NCBI RefSeq assembly: GCF_020911925.1
Contig: NZ_CP087134.1
Location: 744,001-808,000 of the forward strand
Direction of reading: 5' to 3'
DNA: 64,000 bases
Origin: Flavobacterium cupriresistens
Lineage (GTDB): Bacteria; Bacteroidota; Bacteroidia; Flavobacteriales; Flavobacteriaceae
How positions within the stretch are numbered: the first letter of the stretch is position 1; each line of letters opens with the position of its first letter. Below are positions 1-8,313 of the stretch, piece after piece. Made by a program: the position numbers and the translations under genes. Under the pieces are notes generated by a model. It saw only the letters and a list, made by a program, of their open reading frames with translations, was not told the DNA's origin and searched no databases.

Positions 1-513
1 GAAGGTGAATGGGTAAAAAGCGAATACGGAAATCCCGGTATTTTAATTGAAACTCCAAAAGTCCTGAAACGTATGGACGCTCAAAAAGTGCTTCCAAAAG
101 AGACCATGGCTTTGATTAAAGAAATGCAACTTTTTGCGTACGGAAGCATGCTTGAAAATTTCTATATTACAGTTTCTACAAGTAAATTCAAAAATCCGGT
201 TGAACTGGATTTAGCCAAAACGTTAGAAGGTTCTTTAAAAGTAATCGAAGCGCAAGGCGGGCAAAATATAATCGTAAAACAAGAAGATTTTCAAACCAAC
301 GAAGGTGTTCAGGGACTTAAAGGGTACGGAACAATGACCATTATAAATCCGGTTGACAAAACAAGTGCAAAAGCTTATTATGAAATTTTGCTTTTCAAAC
401 AAGATCAAGGATTACAACAAATCACGATTTTGCATGAAGAAGGCGATAAATATGCCAACGATATCGCTACCCGAATATTAAATTCTGTTGAACTTAGAAA
501 AGCAGGTAACTAA
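1..513 (+). CDS. Conserved protein upstream of batA (5' end outside window)
   Basis: The frame is open from base 1, so the gene starts before the window; the first Met codon (base 73) is internal. The visible 170 residues show no catalytic motif I recognise. The sequence alternates short beta-like stretches (for example GYGTMTIINPV and YYEILLFKQ) with charged turns, which suggests a small soluble or periplasmic beta-rich fold. Its stop codon overlaps the batA start by one base (TAATG), so the two are translationally coupled. In flavobacterial Bat operons an uncharacterised gene commonly sits between the DUF58 gene and batA; this is inferred to be that gene. Function unknown. Confidence 0.75.
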   Translation, partial: EGEWVKSEYGNPGILIETPKVLKRMDAQKVLPKETMALIKEMQLFAYGSMLENFYITVSTSKFKNPVELDLAKTLEGSLKVIEAQGGQNIIVKQEDFQTNEGVQGLKGYGTMTIINPVDKTSAKAYYEILLFKQDQGLQQITILHEEGDKYANDIATRILNSVELRKAGN

Positions 514-1514
514 TGAGCAAGATAACTTTTTTAAATCCAGAATTTTTTTGGCTGTTTCTATTAATTCCAATTGCAATTATTTGGTTTTTATGGAAACGCA
601 ACCAGCAGACCGCAACTTTAAAGATGAGTTCAACAGCCGGTTTTAAAAATAGTGCTTCACTATTGACAAAGCTAAAACCGTCTTTATATGTTTTCAGAGT
701 GATTGCTTTATCTTCTTTGATTATTGCATTAGCGAGACCTCGTACCGTAGACATAAGTAATCAGACTAAAACAACAAAAGGAATCGATATTGTCATGGCA
801 ATTGACGTTTCGGGAAGTATGTTGGCCAAAGATTTAAAGCCTAACCGTATGGAGGCTTTAAAAAGAGTAGCAGCTGACTTTGTTGGGGAAAGACCTAATG
901 ACAGAATCGGATTGGTTTTATATGCTTCTGAAGCGTACACGAAGACACCTGTTACAAGCGACAAAGCAATTATCTTAGAAGCAATCAAAGGAATTAAATA
1001 TGATACTACGCTGCAAGACGGAACCGGAATCGGAATGGGACTGGCAACAGCCGTAAACAGACTTAAAGACAGTAAAGCAAAAAGCCGTGTTATTATATTA
1101 CTTACCGATGGTGTAAATAATGCCGGTTTTATTGAGCCTGAAACAGCAGCCGATATCGCAAAACAATACGGAATAAAAGTATACACCGTGGGTATTGGAA
1201 GTAACGGAATGGCAGAATCACCATATGCTTACGGGCCAAATGGCGGATTTTTATTTAAACTGCAAAAAGTAGAAATCGACGAACGATTAATGAAAAGCAT
1301 TGCCAGAAAAACCGACGGAACTTATTTCAGAGCAACAAGTAACGACAGATTAGCTCAGATATACAATGCAATTAATAAATTAGAAACCACCGAAATTCAG
1401 GAATTAAAATTCTACGATTACGACGAAAAATACAGAAGTTTTGTTTTACTCGCAGCCTTTTTACTACTGTTAGAAATTGGTTTACGAAATACGGTTTACA
1501 GAAGCTTCATTTAA
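513..1514 (+). CDS. batA: BatA-like von Willebrand factor A protein
   Basis: A 333-residue inner-membrane protein with a VWA domain. Membrane segments lie near residues 10-28 and 58-75, and a last one near 308-325. The metal-ion-dependent adhesion site is intact (DVSGSM, D98/S100/S102), followed by the LLTDGVNNAG strand, as expected for a metal-dependent protein-binding fold. The start overlaps the upstream stop by one base. It opens a run of batA, batB, batC, batD and batE on one strand. The Bat proteins are linked to aerotolerance in Bacteroides and to a MoxR-ATPase chaperone-like system; partner identities here are inferred from gene order. Confidence 0.92.
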   Translation: MSKITFLNPEFFWLFLLIPIAIIWFLWKRNQQTATLKMSSTAGFKNSASLLTKLKPSLYVFRVIALSSLIIALARPRTVDISNQTKTTKGIDIVMAIDVSGSMLAKDLKPNRMEALKRVAADFVGERPNDRIGLVLYASEAYTKTPVTSDKAIILEAIKGIKYDTTLQDGTGIGMGLATAVNRLKDSKAKSRVIILLTDGVNNAGFIEPETAADIAKQYGIKVYTVGIGSNGMAESPYAYGPNGGFLFKLQKVEIDERLMKSIARKTDGTYFRATSNDRLAQIYNAINKLETTEIQELKFYDYDEKYRSFVLLAAFLLLLEIGLRNTVYRSFI

Positions 1515-1559
1515 TTTTTGCAAAATTAAAAAATTTCAAATTCCAATTGGAATCTGAAA

Positions 1560-1690
1560 TTGAAATTATAAATTGAAGTTTACAACGATTAAAATTTAAA
1601 ATTTGAGACAATCTAAAAGGTTGGAACTTGGAATTTAAACCTCGAGACCATCCAAAGGTTGGAATTTGGAATTTCTCATTTGGAATTTAA
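1560..1690. repeat. Degenerate tandem spacer repeat before batB
   Basis: The 183-base gap between batA and batB is built from variants of a word resembling GAGACNATCNAAAGGTTGG followed by AANTTGGAATTT. One unit lies near 1601-1640 and another near 1643-1680. It has no coding appearance, although a spurious upstream TTG extends the batB frame into it. Confidence 0.55.
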
Positions 1691-1697
1691 AAAAATT

Positions 1698-2732
1698 ATG
1701 GAATTAGACGAAAAAAAATATTTATACCTTTTATTCTTACTCCCGATTGTGGTGTGTGTTTTTCTTTTCAATATGTATTGGAAAAGAAAAAAACAACGCG
1801 AATTTGGTGATTTGGAAATGGTGAAAAAACTGAGCCCTGAACGTTCTGTTTTCAAACCGGTATTAAAACTGGTTGTGCTTCTTTTGGCACTTCTTTGTTT
1901 AATTATCGGACTGGTGAATCCGAAAATCGGGACCAAAATGGAAACCGTAAAACGAGAAGGGATTGACATTGTTTTTGCCGTTGACGTTTCTAAAAGTATG
2001 CTTGCCGAAGATGTGGCGCCTAATCGTTTAGAGAAAAGTAAACAATTGGTTTCGCAAATTATAAATCAATTAGGAAGTGACCGAATTGGTATTGTAGCCT
2101 ATGCGGGAAGTGCTTTCCCGGTTTTGCCTATTACATCCGATTACAGCGTTGCTAAAATGTTTTTGCAAAGCATGACTCCGGACATGGTCTCCTCACAAGG
2201 AACGTCTCTTGACGAAGCCATCCGATTATCGTCGACTTATTTTGATGAAAAAAGCAAAACCAGTAAGTTATTAATTCTGATTTCTGACGGAGAAGACCAC
2301 TCTGAAGGCGCTTCAACTGCAGCCGAAGAAGCCAATAAAATGGGGATGAAGATTATTACCATCGGGATCGGAACTGAAAAAGGAGGCACCATTCCTTTAA
2401 AAGTAAATGGTGTTATACAAAGCTACCAGAAAGACAACAACGATCAGGTGGTGATTACCAAACTAAATCAGGAAGGGCTAAAAACCATTGCTAAAGCTAC
2501 GAAAGGCGGTTATATTTATGGCGGTAGCACCAAAGAGGTTTTAGAATATGTGAAAAATGCGCTGAATAACATCCAGAAAACAGAATTTGAAGCGACGCAA
2601 ATGGCGGATTTTCAATCGCAGTTCCAATGGTTTATTGGTTTTGCATTCCTGTTACTGTTTGTTGACATTTTCCTTTTAGAAAGAAAAACAAATTGGATCA
2701 AAGAGTTGAATTTATTTAACGAAAAGAAATAA
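1698..2732 (+). CDS. batB: BatB-like von Willebrand factor A protein
   Basis: A paralogue of BatA, 344 residues from the ATG at 1698. The frame continues upstream to a TTG at 1659, but that segment (13 residues) lies in a low-complexity spacer repeat, so I chose the ATG. Membrane segments are near residues 8-25 and 54-74, with a C-terminal one near 310-328. The MIDAS motif DVSKSM is present (D96/S98/S100), followed by LLILISDGEDHSEG. In the Bat system BatA and BatB are thought to form the membrane VWA core. The gap to batA is 183 bases and to batC 44 bases. Confidence 0.92.
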   Translation: MELDEKKYLYLLFLLPIVVCVFLFNMYWKRKKQREFGDLEMVKKLSPERSVFKPVLKLVVLLLALLCLIIGLVNPKIGTKMETVKREGIDIVFAVDVSKSMLAEDVAPNRLEKSKQLVSQIINQLGSDRIGIVAYAGSAFPVLPITSDYSVAKMFLQSMTPDMVSSQGTSLDEAIRLSSTYFDEKSKTSKLLILISDGEDHSEGASTAAEEANKMGMKIITIGIGTEKGGTIPLKVNGVIQSYQKDNNDQVVITKLNQEGLKTIAKATKGGYIYGGSTKEVLEYVKNALNNIQKTEFEATQMADFQSQFQWFIGFAFLLLFVDIFLLERKTNWIKELNLFNEKK

Positions 2733-2776
2733 GTGCTCCGGTTTAAAATCGGATCAAAAAAAATAAAAAAATTAGA

Positions 2777-3553
2777 ATGAAAAATTTACTTCTTTATATT
2801 TTACTAACGGTTTCTCTGGCGGTTTCGGCTCAAGAGAAAGACAAAACATTGCCTGATGCCAATGAGGAATATAAGCAGAATAAATTTGTTGATGCAGAAG
2901 CAAATTATAGAATTTCGGAATCTAAATTCCCAAGACGCAGTGTTGCTTCTTACAATTTAGGAAATACTATTTACAAACAAAATCAGGCTTCTGAGGCAAA
3001 ACTGGCTTACGCGAAAGCCATAAAGAATGCCAAAACCCGACCTGACAAACATAAGGCTTTTCACAATATAGGAAATGTCTTCATGAAAGAGAAAGATTAT
3101 ACGCAGGCAGTAGAAGCGTACAAACAAGCATTGCGTAACGATCCTACAGACGATGAAACACGTTACAATTATGCATTGGCCAAGCAAAAGCTAAAAGAAA
3201 ATCCGCCTAAAAAAGACAAGAACAAAGACGACAAGGACAAGAATAAAAAGAACGACAAAAAAGACGATCAGAAAAAAGACGGCGACAATAAAGACAAAAA
3301 GGACGGAAAAGACGATCAGAAGAAAAAAGACAAAGGCGATCAAGACAAGGATAAAAAAGACGGAAAAAACGATCCGAAGAAAGACGATAAGTCCGACAAC
3401 AACGGAGAGCCAAAACCAATGCCAGGCGGAATTTCAAAAGAACGTGTTCAGAATTTATTAGATGCCGTAAATAACGAAGAGAAGAAAATTCAAGATAAAG
3501 TAAACGCTCAAAAAGTAAAAGGAAGTCCTAAAAAAACCGAAAAAGACTGGTAA
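2777..3553 (+). CDS. batC: BatC-like TPR protein with a Lys/Asp-rich tail
   Basis: 258 residues. A signal peptide of about 19 residues (ending VSAQ) indicates export to the periplasm. Tetratricopeptide repeats span roughly residues 25-135 (for example YNLGNTIYKQNQASEAKLAY and HNIGNVFMKEKDYTQAVEAY). They are followed by a tail at about residues 138-215 made almost wholly of Lys, Asp, Asn, Gln and Gly, then a short helical end. TPRs usually serve as protein-docking surfaces, here probably for other Bat proteins. The tail is low-complexity DNA (AAAGACAA-type words) and probably variable in length between strains. Confidence 0.88.
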   Translation: MKNLLLYILLTVSLAVSAQEKDKTLPDANEEYKQNKFVDAEANYRISESKFPRRSVASYNLGNTIYKQNQASEAKLAYAKAIKNAKTRPDKHKAFHNIGNVFMKEKDYTQAVEAYKQALRNDPTDDETRYNYALAKQKLKENPPKKDKNKDDKDKNKKNDKKDDQKKDGDNKDKKDGKDDQKKKDKGDQDKDKKDGKNDPKKDDKSDNNGEPKPMPGGISKERVQNLLDAVNNEEKKIQDKVNAQKVKGSPKKTEKDW

Positions 3554-3598
3554 ATATAAGTTGAATCGTTAATTTGTTTGATTGTTAATTTGCCAAAT

Positions 3599-3678
3599 AA
3601 ACAATTAAACAGTTAAACGTCCAAACAGCCAAACACATAAACAGCTAAACGATTAAGCGATTAAACAGTTAAACAATT
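3599..3678 (+). repeat. Ten exact 8-bp units (AAACNNTT family) abutting the batD start
   Basis: Starting at 3599 the spacer reads as ten consecutive 8-base units: AAACAATT, AAACAGTT, AAACGTCC, AAACAGCC, AAACACAT, AAACAGCT, AAACGATT, AAGCGATT, AAACAGTT, AAACAATT. The phase is never lost. The outer units are the most alike and the middle ones differ at positions 5-8. The array ends one base before the batD ATG, so it occupies the translation-initiation region. Confidence 0.85.
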
Positions 3679-3679
3679 A

Positions 3680-5428
3680 ATGAAACGATATTTAATTCTA
3701 TTACTATTCACTTTTCAAGGGCTTATGGCTCAAGTTCAATTTGAAGCCAAAGTAAGTAAAAACACGCTTGGACTAAACGAAAGACTTCGAATTGACTTTA
3801 TCATGAATGTTGACGGAGATAATTTCGATCAGCCTACATTTGACGGATTTAAAGTCGTAGCAGGACCGAGTCAGCAGGTCAGTCAGTCTTGGGTTAATGG
3901 AAGAAGTTCTTTCCAGAAAATCTACTCTTATATTCTACAACCGGCACAAAAAGGAACTCTTACGATCAAACAATCTTCTATAGATTATAATGGTCAGACC
4001 TATAAAACATCCCCTATAAAAATAACGGTTAACAATGCGGTTGCTCAGGAGAGAGATCCTAACGACAGACCACAGGGATCCGGAAGCGAAACACTGAATC
4101 TGGTAGCAGAAATTTCAAAAACAAACCCATATCTGAATGAACCGATTACAGTGGTTTATAAATTGTATTTCAACAACATTGGAGTAACCGGTTTTAAAGA
4201 GCTGGCCAAACCCAAATACAATGATTTCTGGAATCAGAATATAGATGTGAAGCAGTTGTCTATTGAAGAAGGAAACTATCAAGGGCAAAGATGTTATTTT
4301 GTTGTACTGAAGAAGACTATTTTATATCCACAAAAATCAGGAAGACTAACTATTGAGCCACTCTCTTTAGATATTGGAGTTCAATTTCCAACAAATCGTC
4401 GTGATATGTTTGGACAAATGATTCTCTCTGACGGGAACAAAGTCGTATCAGCCGGCGCTAAAACAATTAACGTAAGACCACTTCCAGAATCGAGTAAACC
4501 CGAAGGATTTAGTGGTGCTGTAGGTAAATTTGACTTTAGAGTTACTCCTTCTAAAACAACCCTTAAAAACGGTGAAAGTCTGGACTTAGTAGTCAGTGCC
4601 ACCGGAAACGGAAACATGAAATTGTTTACCCTGCCAAAACCGGTTGTGCCAAATGCATTAGAAATGTACGATCCGGTTCATGATGAAAAAGTAACCACTT
4701 CGTTGAACGGAATGTCCGGAAGAATATCTGATAAGTATACCATTATTCCACAATACAAAGGAAAATATGCGATCAAACCAATGCAATTTTCTTATTTTGA
4801 TTTGAATACCGGTTCTTATAAAACGATTACTTCATCAGAAATAATGGTTGATGTTTTAGACGGTCCTATGCAGGCTGAAGCAAGTGCTACCGCAAATGCA
4901 TCGAAAAATGTTCTTTCAAAAACAGAACAATTCAAATACATCAAATCTAAAACAACATTAGTTTCAATCGTTAAAGACGACTTTTATGGTTCGGATTTGT
5001 ATTACGGATTGTTGTTCCTTCCTTTTGTAATTCTGCCGATTATCATTTTGGCTAAGAAGAGAAAAGAAGCAATTGATGGTGACGTAACCGGAAACAGAAT
5101 TAAAATGAACAATAAACTGGCTAAAAAATATTTATCTGAAGCTAAAAAACAGCTTGCTAATAAAGAGCCTTTTTATATTGCACTTGAAAAAGCAATGCAC
5201 AATTTCCTGAAAGCCAAATTACATATTGAGACTTCAGAAATGAGTAAAGACAATATCAGGGAGTTATTATTATCCCGAAATGCCAATCCGGAATCGGTAC
5301 AGAATTTCATCAACCTAACAGAAAACTGTGAATTTGCGCGATATGCTCCGGCATCAAGCACTTCAATTCAACAGGATTATGACAGAGCCGTTTTGATTAT
5401 CTCTGAATTAGAGAAACAAATTGTTTAA
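3680..5428 (+). CDS. batD: BatD family protein
   Basis: 582 residues with a signal peptide (about 1-17, ending GLMA). A long extracytoplasmic region of repeated beta-sandwich-like segments follows; FEAKVSKNTLGLNERLRIDF near the start is typical of BatD. One membrane helix lies near residues 437-458 (YYGLLFLPFVILPIIILAKK), followed by a helical cytoplasmic C-terminus. This is the normal length and topology for the family. It is the largest Bat protein and probably organises the periplasmic side of the complex. It sits between batC and batE on the same strand. The initiation region is a tandem 8-bp repeat rather than a ribosome-binding sequence. Confidence 0.9.
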   Translation: MKRYLILLLFTFQGLMAQVQFEAKVSKNTLGLNERLRIDFIMNVDGDNFDQPTFDGFKVVAGPSQQVSQSWVNGRSSFQKIYSYILQPAQKGTLTIKQSSIDYNGQTYKTSPIKITVNNAVAQERDPNDRPQGSGSETLNLVAEISKTNPYLNEPITVVYKLYFNNIGVTGFKELAKPKYNDFWNQNIDVKQLSIEEGNYQGQRCYFVVLKKTILYPQKSGRLTIEPLSLDIGVQFPTNRRDMFGQMILSDGNKVVSAGAKTINVRPLPESSKPEGFSGAVGKFDFRVTPSKTTLKNGESLDLVVSATGNGNMKLFTLPKPVVPNALEMYDPVHDEKVTTSLNGMSGRISDKYTIIPQYKGKYAIKPMQFSYFDLNTGSYKTITSSEIMVDVLDGPMQAEASATANASKNVLSKTEQFKYIKSKTTLVSIVKDDFYGSDLYYGLLFLPFVILPIIILAKKRKEAIDGDVTGNRIKMNNKLAKKYLSEAKKQLANKEPFYIALEKAMHNFLKAKLHIETSEMSKDNIRELLLSRNANPESVQNFINLTENCEFARYAPASSTSIQQDYDRAVLIISELEKQIV

Positions 5429-5518
5429 CGCTTACAGCAGTACACTAAGAAATTAGCTAACAATGGACCGCATGCCAGTTCGAACGGTTTAAATTATTGT
5501 TACAATAAAGAACATAAA

Positions 5519-6265
5519 ATGAAAAATATACTTTACGTCTTTTTATTAATCTCCCAGGTTTTCTTTGCCCAGAATGGCTTCGAAAAAGGAAATGTTTTGT
5601 ATCAAAAAGGCCAATATCAGCAAGCGGTAGAAGAATATGAAAACGTTATTAAGGAAGACAAACTGCAATCGGCTGAATTGTATTTTAACTTGGCCAACAG
5701 TTATTACAAACTCAACAAAGTAGCGCCATCTATATACAATTATGAAAAAGCATTGGTTCTAAAACCGCATGACGAACAGACTTTAAACAATTTAAAGTTC
5801 GCCAAAAAACTGACAATTGACGAAATCAAAGAAGTTCCAAAAGTTGGTTTTGCCAAACTCATTCAGAATTTTACGGGTATTTTTAACTACAATACCTGGG
5901 CAAAAATTGCCGTTGGAATTGCTTTCGCCTTTTTACTAAGTTTTATCGGGTATTATTTCTCACAACTTACCCTTTCAAAAAGAATCTATTTCATCGGAAT
6001 GTTTGTTCTTTTGATTGCTTTAGTCTTAAGTGTTACAGCCGGAATGTCTGAAAAAAGCCATTTTGATAATGACCGTCCTGCCATTGTTTTTTCTGAAATG
6101 AGTGAAGTAAGAAGCGAACCTCAAAAAGCAGGCTCTGCAATTATCCTATTGCACGAAGGAGCAAAAGTTTATGTTATGGAAACAGTAGGAAGCTGGAAAA
6201 AAATAGAATTAACAGACGGAAGTGAAGGCTGGATTGATGCTACAACTATTAAAGAAGTAAAATAA
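5519..6265 (+). CDS. batE: BatE-like TPR and SH3-domain membrane protein
   Basis: 248 residues. It has a signal peptide (residues 1-17, ending VFFA), TPR repeats at about 20-95 (ALVLKPHDEQTLNNLKFAKK), two membrane helices near 125-150 and 158-175, and a C-terminal bacterial SH3-like domain (SEMSEVRSEPQKAGSAIILL through GSWKKIELTDGSEGWID). This is the common BatE architecture in Bacteroidota and closes the operon. Its last codons are duplicated as a decayed copy about 200 bases downstream (see 6437-6469). Confidence 0.88.
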   Translation: MKNILYVFLLISQVFFAQNGFEKGNVLYQKGQYQQAVEEYENVIKEDKLQSAELYFNLANSYYKLNKVAPSIYNYEKALVLKPHDEQTLNNLKFAKKLTIDEIKEVPKVGFAKLIQNFTGIFNYNTWAKIAVGIAFAFLLSFIGYYFSQLTLSKRIYFIGMFVLLIALVLSVTAGMSEKSHFDNDRPAIVFSEMSEVRSEPQKAGSAIILLHEGAKVYVMETVGSWKKIELTDGSEGWIDATTIKEVK

Positions 6266-6508
6266 CTTTTTTTTAAACCATATAAGTTATATAAGAGCAT
6301 TTAAGTATTGGTTTTTTAAAAGTGTTAGCGCTCACCACAGTTAGCCAAATTTATATTTTCTTATATAAAGAATTAGCACCTACTCCTATTTTGCGCAATC
6401 TTGTCCTTTCAACGAAGAGCGGACTGAACTGAGAGCTGGATCGATGCTTCAACTATCAAAGTAAAATAACTTTTTTTAACCATATAAGTTATATAAGAGC
6501 ATGTAAGT
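6225..6508 (+). repeat. Direct duplication of the batE 3' end and its downstream element
   Basis: Bases 6225-6306 (batE tail, stop codon, a T-tract and CCATATAAGTTATATAAG) recur with substitutions and a small deletion at 6431-6508. The spacing is about 205 bases. The stretch between the copies has no gene. The arrangement suggests a duplication or gene-conversion event at a dispersed palindromic element that carried flanking coding sequence with it. Confidence 0.75.
6437..6469 (+). pseudogene. Vestigial copy of the batE C-terminus
   Basis: In the frame TGG-ATC-GAT the sequence reads WIDASTIKVK followed by a stop, against WIDATTIKEVK-stop at the true batE end. The similarity continues a few bases upstream (TGAACTGAGAGCTGG against TGAAGTGAAGGCTGG). 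There is no start codon or intact domain. It is a gene-end fragment left by the duplication, not a functional gene. Confidence 0.65.
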
Positions 6509-6629
6509 CCCTGTTTTCTAAATTGTCGGCATTACCCAAGCAACTAAACTTATATTTACTTGCTTAGCCATTCCCACAAACAAGCAGCCAAACTTATATT
6601 TACTTCTATAACTTATATGGTTAAAAAAA
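6471..6629. repeat. MITE-like element with 27-bp inverted ends
   Basis: The left end (6471-6497) begins TTTTTTTAACCATATAAGTT; the right end (6603-6629) is its reverse complement with one mismatch in 27. The inside (about 105 bases) holds two AACTTATATTTACTT words and no ORF. A left end alone also occurs right after batE (about 6267-6297), and an inverted half near 25911-25936. It looks like a non-coding dispersed palindromic repeat with no transposase of its own. This and the batE duplication account for the whole gene-free stretch 6266-6640. Confidence 0.65.
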
Positions 6630-6640
6630 AACAGTAACCC

Positions 6641-7210
6641 TTAAAACGTATATACCTTCTCTGGTGTAACGCAATAGTTCAATTTTATATCTAATTCAAA
6701 AACGTCTTCAATCAGGTTTTCCGCCTCAAAGAAAGAAAGTCCAATTTTGATGGTTTCGGGTTTGCATGCTGCTAAGAATTTATCGTAGAAGCCTTTTCCG
6801 TACCCAACACGATTTCCCACAAGATCAAAAGCAAGCAGCGGCACAAAAACAACTTCTATCATTTCTGCTGCCACAGGCAAACCATTTACCGGTTCGGGAA
6901 TATTGTATTCGTTTTTTTTGATTTTGGTATTATCGGTCAATAAAAAATGAGTCATATCTCTGGTTTCAAAATCACTTTTAGAAACCACGATTTCTTTGTC
7001 TTTCCCGGAAAGCAAATGCAAAATATATTCGGTATTTACTTCTTTTTGCTCTTCGATGGGAAGGAAAACATGGAAATACGTTTTATTCCAAATAGGCAGT
7101 TCGATTAGATTATTGGCGATGGCCAGACTTTTATCTTCAGCAACATCAAGGGGTAACTCTTTGCGGAAATTTTTATACTGTATTCTTAGTTCTTTTTTAT
7201 TCGTCGACAT
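6641..7210 (-). CDS. 5-formyltetrahydrofolate cyclo-ligase
   Basis: Converts 5-formyl-THF and ATP to 5,10-methenyl-THF in cytosolic one-carbon metabolism. The C-terminal family signature is clear: FVPLLAFDLVGNRVGYGKGF followed by YDKFL. The N-terminal KKELRIQYKNFRKEL resembles the ATP/folate-binding start of the family. I chose the ATG at 7210 (189 residues, MSTNKKELR), the usual length. A longer frame to 7279 would add 23 residues encoded inside the upstream gene. It overlaps the end of the upstream deacylase by 14 bases, so the two are probably co-transcribed. Confidence 0.9.
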   Translation of the reverse strand: MSTNKKELRIQYKNFRKELPLDVAEDKSLAIANNLIELPIWNKTYFHVFLPIEEQKEVNTEYILHLLSGKDKEIVVSKSDFETRDMTHFLLTDNTKIKKNEYNIPEPVNGLPVAAEMIEVVFVPLLAFDLVGNRVGYGKGFYDKFLAACKPETIKIGLSFFEAENLIEDVFELDIKLNYCVTPEKVYTF

Positions 7211-8177
7211 GATCGGGGAAATTTTTAGACATATGATAAATCGCGTCACCTTCGTAAACAATCGGCGAATGATTGGCATTGATTATAAATCCGTCGTGAG
7301 GCGCTTTTACTTTTTGTTCAAATTTACCAAAGGGATCTGTAATTATGGCCAAAATTGTTCCTTTAGTTACAAATCGGCCAATCATATTAAAGTCATGCAA
7401 CAAACCCGAACATTTCGCCCGCAACCAAACAGAATGTTTAATATAAATCGAAGGATCCTCTGCTTCTTCTACTATTTGTTTTGCATCGAGCATCTTTAAA
7501 TAATGAAGCAAGCGCTTCGCTCCCATCACCCCCTCATTGGCCACTTCGTTATTGATATCTAATGATTTTCCTCCTTCAAAAAGAAGCATTTTGACATTGG
7601 CTTTTTCAGAAGTATTTCGAAAAGAACCGCTAATATTTTTAGAGTACAAGGTAAATGGCGCATTAAAAACATCGGCCAAAACCTTCAACTCGGGATTATT
7701 CTCCGTAATTCTAATCTGCGGTGCATTAAAACGACTGGCACCTCCTGCATGAAAATCTACCGCATAATCTATAATCGGAAGAATATGTTCTACGATATTA
7801 TAAGCAAAACGACTGGCCAAAGAACCTTTTTTACTTCCCGGAAAAACACGATTCAAGTCACGTCCGTCGGGAAATTCACGTGATTTATTTACAAAACCGT
7901 ACATATTAATAACCGGAATACAAATAATAGTTCCTCTACTTGGTCGATTAATTCGCTTACTAATTAACTGTCTAACCACCTCGATACCATTAATTTCGTC
8001 TCCATGAATTCCGGCAGAGAATAACACCACAGGGCCTTCTAATTTTGAACGACGGACAATAACGGGAATATTAAGTTTTGTAGTGGTATGCAATCTGGCG
8101 ATTTCGACATTTATGGTTCTGCTTTCTCCCGGCAGGATCGTCTCACCAAAAATGATAATGGGCGTGTTATTTTTCAT
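7197..8177 (-). CDS. Succinylglutamate desuccinylase / aspartoacylase family zinc deacylase
   Basis: 326 residues. The M14-like zinc fold shows H58-x2-E61 in SAGIHGDEINGIEV, the conserved FPDGRDLNRVFPG segment (about 102-114), and the third ligand H143 in VDFHAGG. The C-terminal part (KAPHDGFIINANHSPIVYEG) resembles the beta barrel of this family. Members hydrolyse amide bonds of acylated amino acids; the substrate here cannot be told from sequence. It precedes the folate gene with a short overlap. Confidence 0.85.
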   Translation of the reverse strand: MKNNTPIIIFGETILPGESRTINVEIARLHTTTKLNIPVIVRRSKLEGPVVLFSAGIHGDEINGIEVVRQLISKRINRPSRGTIICIPVINMYGFVNKSREFPDGRDLNRVFPGSKKGSLASRFAYNIVEHILPIIDYAVDFHAGGASRFNAPQIRITENNPELKVLADVFNAPFTLYSKNISGSFRNTSEKANVKMLLFEGGKSLDINNEVANEGVMGAKRLLHYLKMLDAKQIVEEAEDPSIYIKHSVWLRAKCSGLLHDFNMIGRFVTKGTILAIITDPFGKFEQKVKAPHDGFIINANHSPIVYEGDAIYHMSKNFPDHVDE

Positions 8178-8313
8178 ATAGAATTATAAAATCTAAATAT
8201 AGAAATTATTCTTTTGATTTCGTAAATTTGAAACTAAATCAATGTTAGCTTATTTTCAAAATCGGAACGCTTTTTGAAAAAGTTTCGCAACAATCTTCAG
8301 TAATAAAAACAGA

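Noticed and set aside
761..1186. 141-codon minus-strand ORF
   Set aside because: It lies entirely antisense to the VWA domain of batA, whose MIDAS motif is intact.
3207..3437. Arg/Cys/Leu-rich minus-strand ORF
   Set aside because: Antisense shadow of the Lys/Asp-rich tail of the BatC-like protein.
6471..6629. Insertion sequence
   Set aside because: It has inverted ends but only about 105 bases inside and no transposase; classed as a non-coding palindromic repeat.
6996..7499. 167-codon plus-strand ORF
   Set aside because: Antisense to the formyl-THF cyclo-ligase and deacylase genes, both of which have family motifs.
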